Assembly (NCBI GenBank): GCA_964470865.1
Contig: CAYYFR010000003.1
Span: 1 to 64,000, forward strand
Length of the DNA: 64,000 nt
Direction of reading: 5' to 3'
Source: JAEUOS01 sp964470865
GTDB lineage: Bacteria > Pseudomonadota > Gammaproteobacteria > Burkholderiales > JAEUOS01
Shown here: one piece after another, positions 16,582-25,961 of the stretch
Position numbering within the stretch: the first letter of the stretch is position 1
How the letters are laid out: every line of letters starts with the position of its first letter
Program-made: the position numbers and the translations under genes
Notes under the pieces: generated by a model
Databases searched by the model: none
What the model was told of the DNA's origin: nothing
What the model saw: the letters and a program-made list of their open reading frames with translations, nothing else

Positions 16582-17687
16582 GCCGCTGGCAACTGGGCCA
16601 CGCCGGCCACGCCCACTGGAAGACCGCGACCGACACTGCATTGGCGGATCTGGCCCCGGGTGGCAGCCTGGGATTTGTCTACATGACCGAGGCCTTCGTG
16701 CCGTATGCGGCCGAGATCCTCGCCATTGCCAAGAACCGCACCGGCATCGTCGACTGGGTCGGCACGGTCGGCATCGGTATTTGCGCAACCGGCACGGAAT
16801 ACATGGATGAGCCGGCGGTGGCCTTCATGACCTGCCCGCTGCCACCCGACTCGCACACCGTTTTTTCCGGCACGGCCCGGCCGCCCAAGGCCGGCAGCAA
16901 GACCGTCAGCGGGGCGGACGCCGCCTATTTCGCGATCGTCCATGCCGACCCGCACACCCCGGATATCGATGAACTGATCGAGGACATGGCCGGCAAGGTC
17001 ACCAGCGGCTATCTGGCGGGCGGCTTGTCATCCAGCCGCGGGGCCACGGTGCAGTTCGCCAATTCAGTGGTCGCCGGCGGTATTTCCGGGGTGGTGCTGT
17101 CGTCCGACGTGGCGATCGCCACGCGGCTCACGCAAGGCTGCACGCCGATTGGCGGCCGCCATGTGGTCACGCATTCCGAGGGCAACATCTTGGTCAGCAT
17201 CGACAAGCGCCCCGCGCTTGAGGTGATGCTGGAAGAACTGGGCTGCGACCTGAAGGGCCTGCGCACCGCAGCGCGCGACACCTTCGTGGGCATTGTGGTG
17301 CCAGGCGCCGAAGTCGCCGGCGGCGGCGACGATTACATGGTGCGCAACCTGGTGGGCATCGACCCGCAAAACAAGCTGATTGCCATCGGCGACACGGTGC
17401 CGGGCGGCAGCACGGTGTTGTTTTGCCGACGCGACGCGCAGTCGGCGCGCAACGACTTGTTGCGCATGATCTATGAGATCAAGGACGACCTGACCGAGCG
17501 CCCCAAGGCCGCGCTGTATCACGCCTGTGTCGGGCGCGGCGAGAGCATGTTTGGCGAGCGTGGCGCCGAGCTGAAGCTCATTCGCGAACATCTGGGCGAC
17601 ATTCCGTTGATCGGCTTTTTCGCCAATGGCGAGATCGCGCACAACCGCCTGTATGGCTACACCGGGGTGCTCACGCTCTTCAAGTAG
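16578..17687 (+). CDS. FIST-domain sensory protein
   Basis: A 369-residue soluble protein made only of FIST N and FIST C domains. The N half contains GGSLGFVYMTEAFVPYAAEI and WVGTVGIGICATGTEY, with YLAGGLSSSRG. The C half contains TQGCTPIGGRHVVTHSEGN and ends with LIGFFANGEIAHNRLYGYTGVLTLF, the family's conserved end. FIST domains are thought to sense small ligands, possibly amino acids, and are usually attached to signalling outputs; here no output domain is present. It starts inside the phaM stop, so its ligand signal may be related to PHA storage, which is inference only. Confidence 0.92.
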   Translation: MSRWQLGHAGHAHWKTATDTALADLAPGGSLGFVYMTEAFVPYAAEILAIAKNRTGIVDWVGTVGIGICATGTEYMDEPAVAFMTCPLPPDSHTVFSGTARPPKAGSKTVSGADAAYFAIVHADPHTPDIDELIEDMAGKVTSGYLAGGLSSSRGATVQFANSVVAGGISGVVLSSDVAIATRLTQGCTPIGGRHVVTHSEGNILVSIDKRPALEVMLEELGCDLKGLRTAARDTFVGIVVPGAEVAGGGDDYMVRNLVGIDPQNKLIAIGDTVPGGSTVLFCRRDAQSARNDLLRMIYEIKDDLTERPKAALYHACVGRGESMFGERGAELKLIREHLGDIPLIGFFANGEIAHNRLYGYTGVLTLFK

Positions 17688-17919
17688 GGCGTTTGCGGGA
17701 GGTCTTCGCGACGGCGCGGCGCGCGGCCGGCTTTTCCTCTGCGGCTGCCTGCGCCGGCAACGGCCGAATGCGTTCGAGTTGCGCGAGAAAGTGCGGCAAT
17801 GCCGTCATGTCGACCAGCGCGACTTCGGTATGCGAGCTGGTCGTCATCATGACCGCCGCCTTGGCATCGGCCACAGGAAACGACCAATAGCGCAGGTTCG
17901 ACATGGTGTCGGTTTTCAC
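17680..17919 (-). CDS. Hypothetical protein
   Basis: A 79-residue reading frame (GTG start; an internal ATG at 17904 is as likely). It reads MSNLRYWSFPVADAKAAVMM, then SHTEVALVDMTALPHFLAQL, and ends in an Ala/Lys/Arg tail (RRAVAKTSRKR) that recalls the PhaM tail. It overlaps the FIST gene end by eight bases, tail to tail. The amphipathic start and basic tail look protein-like, but no family was recognised and no good ribosome site is visible. Confidence 0.42.
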   Translation of the reverse strand: MKTDTMSNLRYWSFPVADAKAAVMMTTSSHTEVALVDMTALPHFLAQLERIRPLPAQAAAEEKPAARRAVAKTSRKRPT

Positions 17920-18123
17920 GAGTTTTCAAGGATTGCAACGATAGCGCCAGCCTGCGCGGTTCCAGTTCCCAAGGACATCGGTCTTTTGGTCGCTGTTCCG
18001 CACCAAATGCGTCGATTGGCGGCGGCGCTTGCAAGCCGGGGCCGCTTGGCGGAAGCTGACCGGGGTGCCGAGCGCGCCTCGCGTCTTACAATCCGCACCC
18101 CTAATCGCAATCGATAGCCATTC

Positions 18124-18279
18124 ATGAGTGATCAGCCGGTTGCCGTAGTCAGCGCCGCCGTGGCGCGTCAGTGGCGCGATAGCTTCTTTGCTTGCGGTGT
18201 GACGGCCAAGGAGGTCGAATACATCGCTCCGGCGATCCTGGCGGCGTGCTTCTTCTTCGACAGCCCGACGAGTGAATGA
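18124..18279 (+). CDS. Small hypothetical protein, possible HipA C-terminal relic
   Basis: A 51-residue frame beginning MSDQPVAVVSAAVARQWRDS, continuing ACGVTAKEVEYIAP. The W...F..CGV...(D/E)(I/V)..IA pattern resembles the last helices of HipA-type toxins, where it closes a much longer protein. If so, this is a fragment with its own accidental start. The following 130 bases to the EamA gene hold nothing convincing. Weak evidence. Confidence 0.33.
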   Translation: MSDQPVAVVSAAVARQWRDSFFACGVTAKEVEYIAPAILAACFFFDSPTSE

Positions 18280-18411
18280 GTCGCTGTTTCAAATGCCTGA
18301 TATCCGCAGGGTCAAACTTGTTGATTCGGTTCCCGGCGGCTTTGTCTCTCGGCACTTGTATAACGCTTGGCACCATCCCGATCTTCGCGCCGGTGCCACC
18401 CATTCTTTCCG

Positions 18412-19278
18412 ATGCTAAAGCGCGCCGACCTGGGCGCCCTGATCCTGCTGGGCGCGATCTGGGGCAGCTCCTACCTGTTTATCCGCATCATCGTACCGGT
18501 GGTCGGTCCCTGGGGCATGGTGGCGCCGCGCATGCTTGGTGCCGGCATTGCGCTGATGATCCTGGCGCGGGTATACGGTATCGCCTGGGGCGAATGGCGG
18601 CTTTGGCCGCGCTATCTGGTGCTGGCGTTCCTGACCTCGTTCGCCGCGCAGTTCCTGATCGCCACCGCCGCCCTCACACTCAATTCCCCGACGCTTGCGA
18701 TCATCAATACCACCATGGCGATGTTCGTGGCGCTGTTGTCGGCCTGGATCTTGCACGAACGCCTGACCGGGCGCCGCAGCATGGGCCTGGCGCTGGGCGT
18801 GGCCGGAGTGGCGCTGGTGGTCGGCTTTACGCCGGTGGATTTCACCCCACGCATCGCGCTGGCCTATGGCGGAGCCTTGTTGGCGGCTTTCTGCGGCGCC
18901 TACGGCACCGTTTATGCCGCACGTCACCTGGCGCATCGGCCTTCGTTCGAACTGGCCATCGTGCAGAGCCTGATCGCCGGCTTGATGGCCACCCCACTGG
19001 GCGTGGCGCCGCTGGTCGCGGCCTGGCCCCTGCCGGGGAAGGTGCTGTGGGCCCTGTTGGCCCTGTCGCTCATTTGCACGGCCTTGGCGAATCTGATTTA
19101 TTACCGCTTGATGAAACGGACCAGCCCCACGGTGTCAATGTCGGTCACTTATCTGATTCCCTGCTTCAGCCTGTTGTGGGGGTGGTTGTTTCTGGGCGAA
19201 ACCATTGCCTGGCTGCAGTTAGCCGGGTTCGCGGTGGTGCTGGGTGCGGTATCGCTGGTGGTCGGGCGCGGCCCCTGA
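18412..19278 (+). CDS. EamA/DMT-superfamily transporter
   Basis: A 288-residue membrane protein with ten hydrophobic segments in two repeated EamA halves. GALILLGAIWGSSYLFIRI and LNSPTLAIINTTMAMFVALL mark the first half; ICTALANLIYYRLMKRTSPT and SMSVTYLIPCFSLLWGWLFLGE mark the second. These carriers export amino acids or other metabolites. The ATG at 18412 puts the first span at residues 7-25, where homologues begin. It is a lone gene; the substrate cannot be inferred. Confidence 0.93.
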   Translation: MLKRADLGALILLGAIWGSSYLFIRIIVPVVGPWGMVAPRMLGAGIALMILARVYGIAWGEWRLWPRYLVLAFLTSFAAQFLIATAALTLNSPTLAIINTTMAMFVALLSAWILHERLTGRRSMGLALGVAGVALVVGFTPVDFTPRIALAYGGALLAAFCGAYGTVYAARHLAHRPSFELAIVQSLIAGLMATPLGVAPLVAAWPLPGKVLWALLALSLICTALANLIYYRLMKRTSPTVSMSVTYLIPCFSLLWGWLFLGETIAWLQLAGFAVVLGAVSLVVGRGP

Positions 19279-19450
19279 ACGCGGCACCCGTTTTGCGCCT
19301 TTTTTGCGTCTTGTGAAGTGTGGGGTTGGGAGGGCGCGCATCCAAGCAGGCGGTGCGCGCGTAAGAAAATGGCGACACCGGCGACTAACCGGATTCGCCG
19401 CATAATCCGCAATTCGCCGGCTTTCATGTCGGCACCTGGAGATTTCATCA

Positions 19451-20413
19451 ATGCATGCCACGCTCGAGCGCCTCGAAGCGACCACTTTTCCCCGTATCGC
19501 GCGGCGGCGCGTCGATACCCTGCAGGTCAATCTGGGCTACAAGTGCAACCAATCGTGCGTGCATTGCCATGTGAACGCCGGTCCCACGCGCACCGAAATG
19601 ATGGATCGGGCGACCATCGACCAGGTGTTGTCCTACCTGCGGGCGCACAAGGTCGGCACGCTCGACCTGACCGGCGGCGCTCCTGAACTCAATGTTGATT
19701 TCCGCTATTTGGTAGTTGAGGCCCGCGCTTTGGGCGTCAAGGTCATCGATCGCTGCAACCTGACCATACTGTCCGAACCCGGGCAAGAGGGTCTGGCGCG
19801 GTTTCTTGCCGAAAATCAGGTCGAAGTGGTCGCCTCGCTGCCCTGCTACACCGAGGAACTGGTGGATCGGCAGCGCGGCCGAGGCGTGTATGAACGCTCG
19901 ATCGCCGGTATTCGCGCGCTCAACGCCCTTGGCTACGCCGATCCAGGCGCCGGACTGGTGCTCAACCTTGTGTATAACCCGCAGGGGCCGAACCTGCCGC
20001 CGGCGCAAGAGGCGCTCGAAGCCGACTACAAGCGGATTCTGGGCGAGACCTTCGGCATTCGCTTCAACCAGCTCTTTACGCTGGCCAACATGCCGATCCA
20101 GCGTTTTGGTTCGATGCTGATCAGCAAGGGCAAGTTCAACCAATACATGGAGCTGCTGCGCTCGGCGCACCGCGAACAGAACCTTGAAGACGTGATGTGC
20201 CGCTCGCTGGTATCGGTGGATTATCAGGGCTACCTGTACGACTGCGATTTCAACCAGATGCTGGGCTTGCCGCTCAAGGTCGCCGGCCGGCCGCGCAGCC
20301 ACCTGCGCGACGTGTTGGCGACCGATCTCGATGGTAACGGAATCGTTGTGCGCGAACATTGCTACGGCTGCACCGCCGGTCAGGGCAGTTCGTGCGGTGG
20401 TGCGCTGGTCTGA
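19451..20413 (+). CDS. arsS: ArsS-type radical SAM/Cys-rich protein
   Basis: A 320-residue radical SAM enzyme. The 4Fe-4S motif is C32-x3-C36-x2-C39 (YKCNQSCVHCHVNAGP). The SAM-binding region LDLTGGAPELN follows, and the Cys-rich C-terminal domain ends CYGCTAGQGSSCGGALV (C304, C307, C315). This matches the TIGR04167 family named for arsenosugar biosynthesis, in which ArsS acts on a methylated arsenical with SAM. Some relatives have selenocysteine in the C-terminal motif; all positions are Cys here. It leads a co-directional cluster to 27785. No ArsM methyltransferase is found in the window, so the substrate may differ. Confidence 0.9.
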   Translation: MHATLERLEATTFPRIARRRVDTLQVNLGYKCNQSCVHCHVNAGPTRTEMMDRATIDQVLSYLRAHKVGTLDLTGGAPELNVDFRYLVVEARALGVKVIDRCNLTILSEPGQEGLARFLAENQVEVVASLPCYTEELVDRQRGRGVYERSIAGIRALNALGYADPGAGLVLNLVYNPQGPNLPPAQEALEADYKRILGETFGIRFNQLFTLANMPIQRFGSMLISKGKFNQYMELLRSAHREQNLEDVMCRSLVSVDYQGYLYDCDFNQMLGLPLKVAGRPRSHLRDVLATDLDGNGIVVREHCYGCTAGQGSSCGGALV

Positions 20414-20451
20414 CGCCGGCGCACCAGGTTCTCGCTTCGGCAGGCGCAGGC

Positions 20452-21780
20452 GTGGCTTCGCTCAAGGCTGCGCCGGTGGCCATCATCGGCGGCGGACCGG
20501 CCGGCTTGATGGCCGCCGAAGTGCTGTCGGCAGGCGGCGCGCGGGTCGATCTATATGACGCGATGCCTTCAATCGGTCGCAAATTCCTGTTGGCCGGCAA
20601 GGGCGGGCTCAATCTGACGCATGCCGAACCGGCCGCGCTCTTCATGCAGCGCTATGCCGCAGGCAATCCGCAATTGCTGGCAAGTATCGGGCAGTTTGGC
20701 GCCGACCAAGTGCGTGCGTGGGCGCAAGGGCTGGGGATCGAGACCTTCGTCGGCAGCTCGTCACGGGTGTTTCCGCTGGAGAAGAAGGCTGCGCCGCTGC
20801 TGCGCGCCTGGCAAAAGCGCCTGCGTGAAGCGGGTGTCGCCTTCCACATGCGCCATCGCTGGACCGGCTGGAATAGCAGTCGGGGCCTGGGTTTTGCAAC
20901 ACCCGCCGGCGCCATCGAAGTAACGCCCGCGCTGACGATTCTGGCTCTCGGCGGCGGTAGCTGGGCACGCCTCGGATCCGACGGTGCCTGGGTGCCCTGG
21001 CTGCGCGGCGAAAACGTGCCGGTGGCGCCGCTCAAGCCGGCCAACTGCGGGTTCGACATCGCCTGGAGTGAGCATTTCAGAAGCCGCTTCGCCGGCCATC
21101 CGCTCAAATCGGTCCGCCTCCTGTTTGACGATGATGCTGGCGAGCCATTTCGCCGTGACGGTGAATGCATGATTACCGATGCCGGTATCGAGGGTGGATT
21201 GATCTACGCTGCCGGCGCGCGCCTGCGCGAGCAAATCGCCGCGAAAGGGTCTGCCAGCATCAAACTTGACCTTCTGCCGCAGCACGAGACCGCGCGCGTG
21301 TTGCGCGAATTGCAGCACCCGCGCGGCGCGCGCTCGCAGGCCAGCCACTTGAAGAGCAGGCTCGGCTTGAGCGGGGTCAAAGCCGGCCTGCTGCATGAAG
21401 CGCTGCCGCGCGAGGGCTTTGCCGAACCGCTGCGGCTGGCGGCGGTGATCAAGGCCTTGCCGCTGACCCTGGTTGCCTCCCGCCCTCTCGACGAGGCGAT
21501 TTCCAGTGCGGGTGGTGTCTGCTTCGAAGCCCTCGATGAACATCTGATGCTGCGACGCCTGCCGGGCGTGTTTTGCGCCGGCGAAATGCTCGATTGGGAA
21601 GCACCGACCGGCGGCTACCTGCTGACTGCCTGTCTGGCCACCGGCCGTGCGGTCGGGCTCGGTGCGCTGGCCTGGCTAGCGCGTGAAACCGCTGGCGGCC
21701 CTTGTCCCAAGGCACGCGGCCAGGCTCAATCGGAGCGGCAAGCAGGCGCAGGGTTGGCCCATCACGAGGCGGCGCTGTGA
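20452..21780 (+). CDS. TIGR03862-type flavoprotein (HI0933/PP_4765 family)
   Basis: A 442-residue FAD protein. The dinucleotide motif VAIIGGGPAGLMAAEVLSAG is at the N-terminus, followed by SIGRKFLLAGKGGLNLTHAE, the hallmark of the HI0933-like group. The C-terminus carries FCAGEMLDWEAPTGGYLL, the second FAD contact. The reaction of this group is not established; some relatives modify nucleic acids or act as reductases. The GTG at 20452 is taken as start because the dinucleotide fold begins nine residues later; upstream in-frame sequence overlaps the arsS end and is not conserved. Its stop overlaps the next gene (GTGA). Confidence 0.87.
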   Translation: MASLKAAPVAIIGGGPAGLMAAEVLSAGGARVDLYDAMPSIGRKFLLAGKGGLNLTHAEPAALFMQRYAAGNPQLLASIGQFGADQVRAWAQGLGIETFVGSSSRVFPLEKKAAPLLRAWQKRLREAGVAFHMRHRWTGWNSSRGLGFATPAGAIEVTPALTILALGGGSWARLGSDGAWVPWLRGENVPVAPLKPANCGFDIAWSEHFRSRFAGHPLKSVRLLFDDDAGEPFRRDGECMITDAGIEGGLIYAAGARLREQIAAKGSASIKLDLLPQHETARVLRELQHPRGARSQASHLKSRLGLSGVKAGLLHEALPREGFAEPLRLAAVIKALPLTLVASRPLDEAISSAGGVCFEALDEHLMLRRLPGVFCAGEMLDWEAPTGGYLLTACLATGRAVGLGALAWLARETAGGPCPKARGQAQSERQAGAGLAHHEAAL

Positions 21781-22769
21781 GTGCGGTAATGCCGACGGAA
21801 TCGCTGCGCCCAGGCCGTTCATGCCCCCTGTCCTACCGCTACGGCGCGCAATCGCTGGCGCGCCCGGCCGAGATTGAAGCCGAGACGCTGTTTGTGGCAG
21901 GCGGCCTGTATGGCAACCCTTTCGCGCTGGAGGCCCTGCTGCGCATGGTTGAGGCCGAGCCTGCGGCGCAACTGGTTTTCAACGGCGACTTCAACTGGTT
22001 CAACATCGATGATGCCGGTTTCGAGCGTATCAACCGCGAGGTACTCGCGCACCACGCCATTCGCGGCAATGTCGAGACCGAATTGCTGGCCGCGGACGCT
22101 GCCGCCGGCTGCGGTTGCGGCTATCCGGATTACGTAGCCGATGCCGATGTGGCGCGCTCCAACGCCATCATGGGCATGCTGGCAGGCACCGCGCGCCGCC
22201 ACCCGGCACTGGCCGCGCGGCTGGTGGCGCTGCCGATGACCATGGTCGCCCGGGTCGCCGGCGTGGGCGTGGGCATCCTCCATGGCGATGCCGACAGCCT
22301 CGCCGGCTGGAGCTTCGGCGAAGAGGCGATCGACGCGGCGCAAGTGGTGCGGATGTTTGAGCGAGCGCGTGTGCGGGTGTTTGCTTCTTCGCATACCTGC
22401 CTGCCGGTGGCACAGGTGTTCGCCACCGCTGCGGGACCCAGCGCGCTGATCAACAACGGTGCTGCCGGCATGGCGAATTTCGCCGCCACCCGCTTTGGCG
22501 TGGTGACGCGCATTTCGTCGCGACCGGCGCCGCCCGCAACCGGCGCGCTCTACAGCACCATGGTTGAAGGCGCGCACATCGATGCCCTTCCTCTGCACTT
22601 TGACGATCGCGCCTGGCTTCTGCACTTTGATCAGCTGTGGCCGGCCGCTTCGCCGGCTGCGATTTCGTACCGCGGACGCATTGCCAACGGGCCATCCTTT
22701 TCCCTGCGTCAGGCGATACGTAGCGGCATACACTGCGGTGCTGGCGGACTAGCGCGAGCCACCCGCTGA
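21777..22769 (+). CDS. Metallophosphatase-like protein
   Basis: A protein of about 330 residues starting at GTG in the GTGA overlap, or at ATG 21789. LFVAGGLYGNPFALEALLRM with VFNGDFNWFNID and RGNVETELL follow the calcineurin-like phosphoesterase order (D-x-G, GD, GN-x-E), but the first metal-ligand motif GDxHG appears as AGGLYGN, so some ligands are changed. GILHGDADSLAGW and FASSHTCLPVAQ supply the later His motifs. Such metallophosphatases are found with ArsS genes in other bacteria. It may remove a phosphate from a sugar or nucleotide intermediate, which is inference from context. Confidence 0.75.
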   Translation: MSAVMPTESLRPGRSCPLSYRYGAQSLARPAEIEAETLFVAGGLYGNPFALEALLRMVEAEPAAQLVFNGDFNWFNIDDAGFERINREVLAHHAIRGNVETELLAADAAAGCGCGYPDYVADADVARSNAIMGMLAGTARRHPALAARLVALPMTMVARVAGVGVGILHGDADSLAGWSFGEEAIDAAQVVRMFERARVRVFASSHTCLPVAQVFATAAGPSALINNGAAGMANFAATRFGVVTRISSRPAPPATGALYSTMVEGAHIDALPLHFDDRAWLLHFDQLWPAASPAAISYRGRIANGPSFSLRQAIRSGIHCGAGGLARATR

Positions 22770-22856
22770 CTCGGCGGCGTTGCAAGAAGACCGTACATCA
22801 CACGACCAAAGCAAGCAGATTCCGGGCCGGCGGCTCGCGACACGACGGAGCAATGC

Positions 22857-25094
22857 ATGAAAGCAGGCAAACTGGTAGTGGTTCTTGTGATCGTGGCTGT
22901 GATCGCCGCGTTTTTCGCCCTCGGTGGCCAGCGCTATCTGACCTTCGAGGCGATCAAGGCGCAACAGGCCTCGATTGTCGGCATCTACCAGGCCCATCCG
23001 GCGCAAACCGTCGCCGCGTTTTTCGCCGCTTACGTGGCGGTCACAGCGCTCTCGCTACCCGGCGCGGCCCTGATGACGCTCCTGGCCGGCGCGATCTTTG
23101 GCTTGCTTGCCGGCACAGTGATCGTTTCTTTCGCTTCATCGATCGGCGCAACCCTGGCTTTCCTGGCCAGCCGCTTCCTGCTGCGCGACTGGGTGCAGGC
23201 CAAGTTCGGTACGCGCCTTGCGGCGATCAACGCGGGGGTGGCGCGCGAAGGTGGCTTCTACCTTTTCACCTTGCGCCTGATTCCGGTGATTCCGTTTTTC
23301 GCCATCAATCTTCTGATGGGTTTGACGCCGATCAAGACCCTCACCTACTACCTGGTGAGCCAGCTCGGCATGTTGGCGGGCACGGTCGTGTACGTCAATG
23401 CCGGCACCCAGTTGGCGCAAATCAGTTCCCTGAAAGGCATTCTCTCGCCCGGCCTCCTGGGCGCATTCGTGCTGCTGGGCATTTTTCCCCTGATTGCGAA
23501 GAAGGTGATCGACATGTTCAAGGCGCGCAAGGTCTATGCGAAGTGGATTCACCTGAAACCGGCTTCGTTCGAGCGCAACGTGGTGGTGATCGGCGCCGGT
23601 TCGGGTGGCCTGGTTACCGCTTACATCGCAGCGGCGGTCAAGGCCCGGGTGACCCTGGTTGAAAAGCACAAGATGGGGGGTGATTGCCTCAACTTCGGTT
23701 GCGTTCCCTCAAAGGCGCTGATCCGCTCGGCCAAGTTTCTCTCTCACGTGAAGCGCTCGCGCGAATTCGGCATCGATGCGGCCGATGCGCGCTTTGATTT
23801 CGCCGCCGTGATGGAACGGGTGCAGTCGGTGATCAACACGATCGAGCCGCACGATTCGGTCGAGCGCTATACCGGTCTCGGGGTCGAGGTGATCGAGGCG
23901 GAAGCGAAGATCACCTCACCGTGGACGGTCGAGGTGAAAAAGGCCGATGGCAGCAGCGAGACCCTGACCACCCGCAGCATCGTGATCGCCGCCGGCGCGC
24001 GCCCGCTGGTGCCGCCGATTCCGGGACTCAAGGAAATGAACCCGCTGACCTCGGATACGGTGTGGAACATTCGCACCCTGCCCAGGCGATTGCTGGTGCT
24101 GGGCGGCGGGCCGATCGGCTCCGAACTGACGCAATGCTTCGCTCGCTTCGGCGCGCAGGTGACGCAGGTCGAGATGGCGCCGCGCATCATGTTGCGCGAA
24201 GACCCGGAGGTCTCCGAAATGGTGATGAAACAGTTTCGCGCCGAAGGCGTGAATGTTCTGGTCAATCACAAGGCGCGCGAATTTCGCGTCGAGAACGGCG
24301 AGAAGATCCTGATCGCCCTGCATGCCGGGCAGGATGTGAAGATCGCCTTCGACGAAGTGCTGTGCGCCCTCGGACGCACACCCAATGTCAGCGGCTACGG
24401 CCTGGAGGAACTGGGCATTCCAACCACGAAGACGCGCACGGTGGAAACCAACGAATACCTCGAAACGCTTTACCCGAACATCTACGCCTGCGGCGACGTC
24501 GCCGGCCCCTATCAATTCACCCACACCGCGGCGCATCAGGCCTGGTATGCCGCAGTCAATGCGCTATTCGGCACGTTTCGCAAATACAAGGCCGACTACT
24601 CGGTGATTCCCTGGGCCACCTTCACCGAACCCGAAGTGGCGCGCGTGGGCTTGAATGAAATGGAAGCGAAGGAAAAGGGTATTGCCTACCAGGCTTCTGT
24701 GTATGGCATCGACGATCTGGACCGCGCCATCGCCGACAGCGAGGCGCACGGCATGGTCAAGGTGCTGACCGCGCCGGGCGGCGACCGCATCCTGGGTGTG
24801 ACCATCGTGGGCGAACATGCGGGCGACCTGATCGCGGAGTACGTGGCGGCGATGAAGCACGGGCTGGGGCTGAACAAGATCCTGGGCACTATCCACATTT
24901 ATCCGACCTTAGCCGAAGCCAACAAGTATGCGGCCGGCGTATGGAAACGCAGTACCGTGACCATGGGCCAGCATGCCGTGCTCGAGGCATTTCAGGCATG
25001 GCGTCGAGGCGCCGGCGGTTTTGGCGCAGTGTTGTCGAGGCTTGTGGCGATGAGCGGCGACAAACGACCGGCCTACGCGCCGGAACATCACTAG
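22857..25094 (+). CDS. TVP38/TMEM64 membrane domain fused to mercuric-reductase-like flavoenzyme
   Basis: A 745-residue fusion. Residues 1-225 are a SNARE-associated/TVP38 (DedA-like) membrane domain with about five spans and the motif FTLRLIPVIPFFAINLLMG. From residue 240 a complete disulfide reductase follows: FAD motif VVVIGAGSGGLVTAYIAA, redox pair GGDCLNFGCVPSK (C277, C282), NAD motif VLGGGPIGSELTQCFARFG, FAD motif IYACGDV, and the interface GTIHIYPTLAEANKYAAG with the family His. The C-terminal Cys pair of mercuric reductase is missing, so Hg(II) reduction is unlikely. GGAG precedes the ATG. It would place a soluble redox site at the inner membrane within the ArsS cluster. Confidence 0.92.
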   Translation: MKAGKLVVVLVIVAVIAAFFALGGQRYLTFEAIKAQQASIVGIYQAHPAQTVAAFFAAYVAVTALSLPGAALMTLLAGAIFGLLAGTVIVSFASSIGATLAFLASRFLLRDWVQAKFGTRLAAINAGVAREGGFYLFTLRLIPVIPFFAINLLMGLTPIKTLTYYLVSQLGMLAGTVVYVNAGTQLAQISSLKGILSPGLLGAFVLLGIFPLIAKKVIDMFKARKVYAKWIHLKPASFERNVVVIGAGSGGLVTAYIAAAVKARVTLVEKHKMGGDCLNFGCVPSKALIRSAKFLSHVKRSREFGIDAADARFDFAAVMERVQSVINTIEPHDSVERYTGLGVEVIEAEAKITSPWTVEVKKADGSSETLTTRSIVIAAGARPLVPPIPGLKEMNPLTSDTVWNIRTLPRRLLVLGGGPIGSELTQCFARFGAQVTQVEMAPRIMLREDPEVSEMVMKQFRAEGVNVLVNHKAREFRVENGEKILIALHAGQDVKIAFDEVLCALGRTPNVSGYGLEELGIPTTKTRTVETNEYLETLYPNIYACGDVAGPYQFTHTAAHQAWYAAVNALFGTFRKYKADYSVIPWATFTEPEVARVGLNEMEAKEKGIAYQASVYGIDDLDRAIADSEAHGMVKVLTAPGGDRILGVTIVGEHAGDLIAEYVAAMKHGLGLNKILGTIHIYPTLAEANKYAAGVWKRSTVTMGQHAVLEAFQAWRRGAGGFGAVLSRLVAMSGDKRPAYAPEHH

Positions 25095-25109
25095 GAAAGG
25101 ACAAGGATC

Positions 25110-25952
25110 ATGTTCAACACGAGATTCACGCAACGACTGCTTGCCGTGCTGCTGCTGATCGGCCCGTGGGCGGTTGCGCAGGCGCAGTTCGACCACAGCC
25201 ACAAGGCCTGGGATACGCTGTTAAAGAAGCATGTGGTGCTGCTGCAGGGCGGCAAGGCCGGCCAGGTGCGTTATGCCGGCATGCGCGCCGACGAGGGGGC
25301 ACTGAAGGCTTACACCGAGAGCCTGTCGAAGGTGCCGGAGTCCGAGTTCAAGGCCTGGAACAAGGCGCAGCAGATGGCCTTCCTGATCAACGCCTACAAC
25401 GCCTACACGGTGGCGAAGATCCTGCAGAAATATCCAAACCTGAAGTCGATTCGCGACTTCGGCAGCGTTATTGGCAATCCTTGGAAAGACAAGTTTTTCA
25501 CCCTTTTGGGGCGCGAGGCTTTCCTTGATGATATCGAGCACAACACCCTGCGCAAGCCCGGCGTATACGACGAAGCGCGCGTGCACTATGCGGTCAACTG
25601 CGCCTCGATCGGTTGCCCGATGCTGCGTGAAGAGGCGTTTGTGGCCGAGCGGCTTGATGCGCAACTCGAAGAGCAGGCCAGGCGCTTCCTCTCGGATCGT
25701 TCGCGCAATCGTTTCAACGCGGCGCAGGGGGCGCTCGAGGTGTCGAAGATTTTCGACTGGTTCAAGGTCGATTGGCAAAGCAGTTACAAGGGCATCGGCG
25801 CGAATGCGCAGCCGATCGTTTCACGCGAACAGTACTTCGCGCGCTATGCCGATTTGCTGTCGGACAATCCTGAAGAGCGCAAGTTGATCGCCGCCGGCTC
25901 GGTCGCGATCCGCTTTCTCGATTACGATTGGGCCATCAACGACGCCCGCTGA
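25110..25952 (+). CDS. DUF547 secreted protein
   Basis: A 280-residue protein with a signal peptide (LLAVLLLIGPWAVAQAQ, cleavage about residue 26). The DUF547 core reads NKAQQMAFLINAYNAYTVAK, then KDKFFTLLGREAFLDDIEHN and RVHYAVNCASIGCPML; the Cys-His-Asn pattern suggests a thiol-hydrolase-like fold of the transglutaminase clan. Function unknown. It lies 15 bases after the fusion gene and recurs in ArsS-type neighbourhoods, so it probably works in the same pathway in the periplasm. AAAGGA precedes the ATG. Confidence 0.9.
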   Translation: MFNTRFTQRLLAVLLLIGPWAVAQAQFDHSHKAWDTLLKKHVVLLQGGKAGQVRYAGMRADEGALKAYTESLSKVPESEFKAWNKAQQMAFLINAYNAYTVAKILQKYPNLKSIRDFGSVIGNPWKDKFFTLLGREAFLDDIEHNTLRKPGVYDEARVHYAVNCASIGCPMLREEAFVAERLDAQLEEQARRFLSDRSRNRFNAAQGALEVSKIFDWFKVDWQSSYKGIGANAQPIVSREQYFARYADLLSDNPEERKLIAAGSVAIRFLDYDWAINDAR

Positions 25953-25961
25953 AGCTTCGCC

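Noticed and set aside
22857..25094. Mercury resistance by the mercuric-reductase-like gene
   Set aside because: No merR, merT or merP nearby, and the C-terminal Cys pair needed for Hg(II) transfer is absent.
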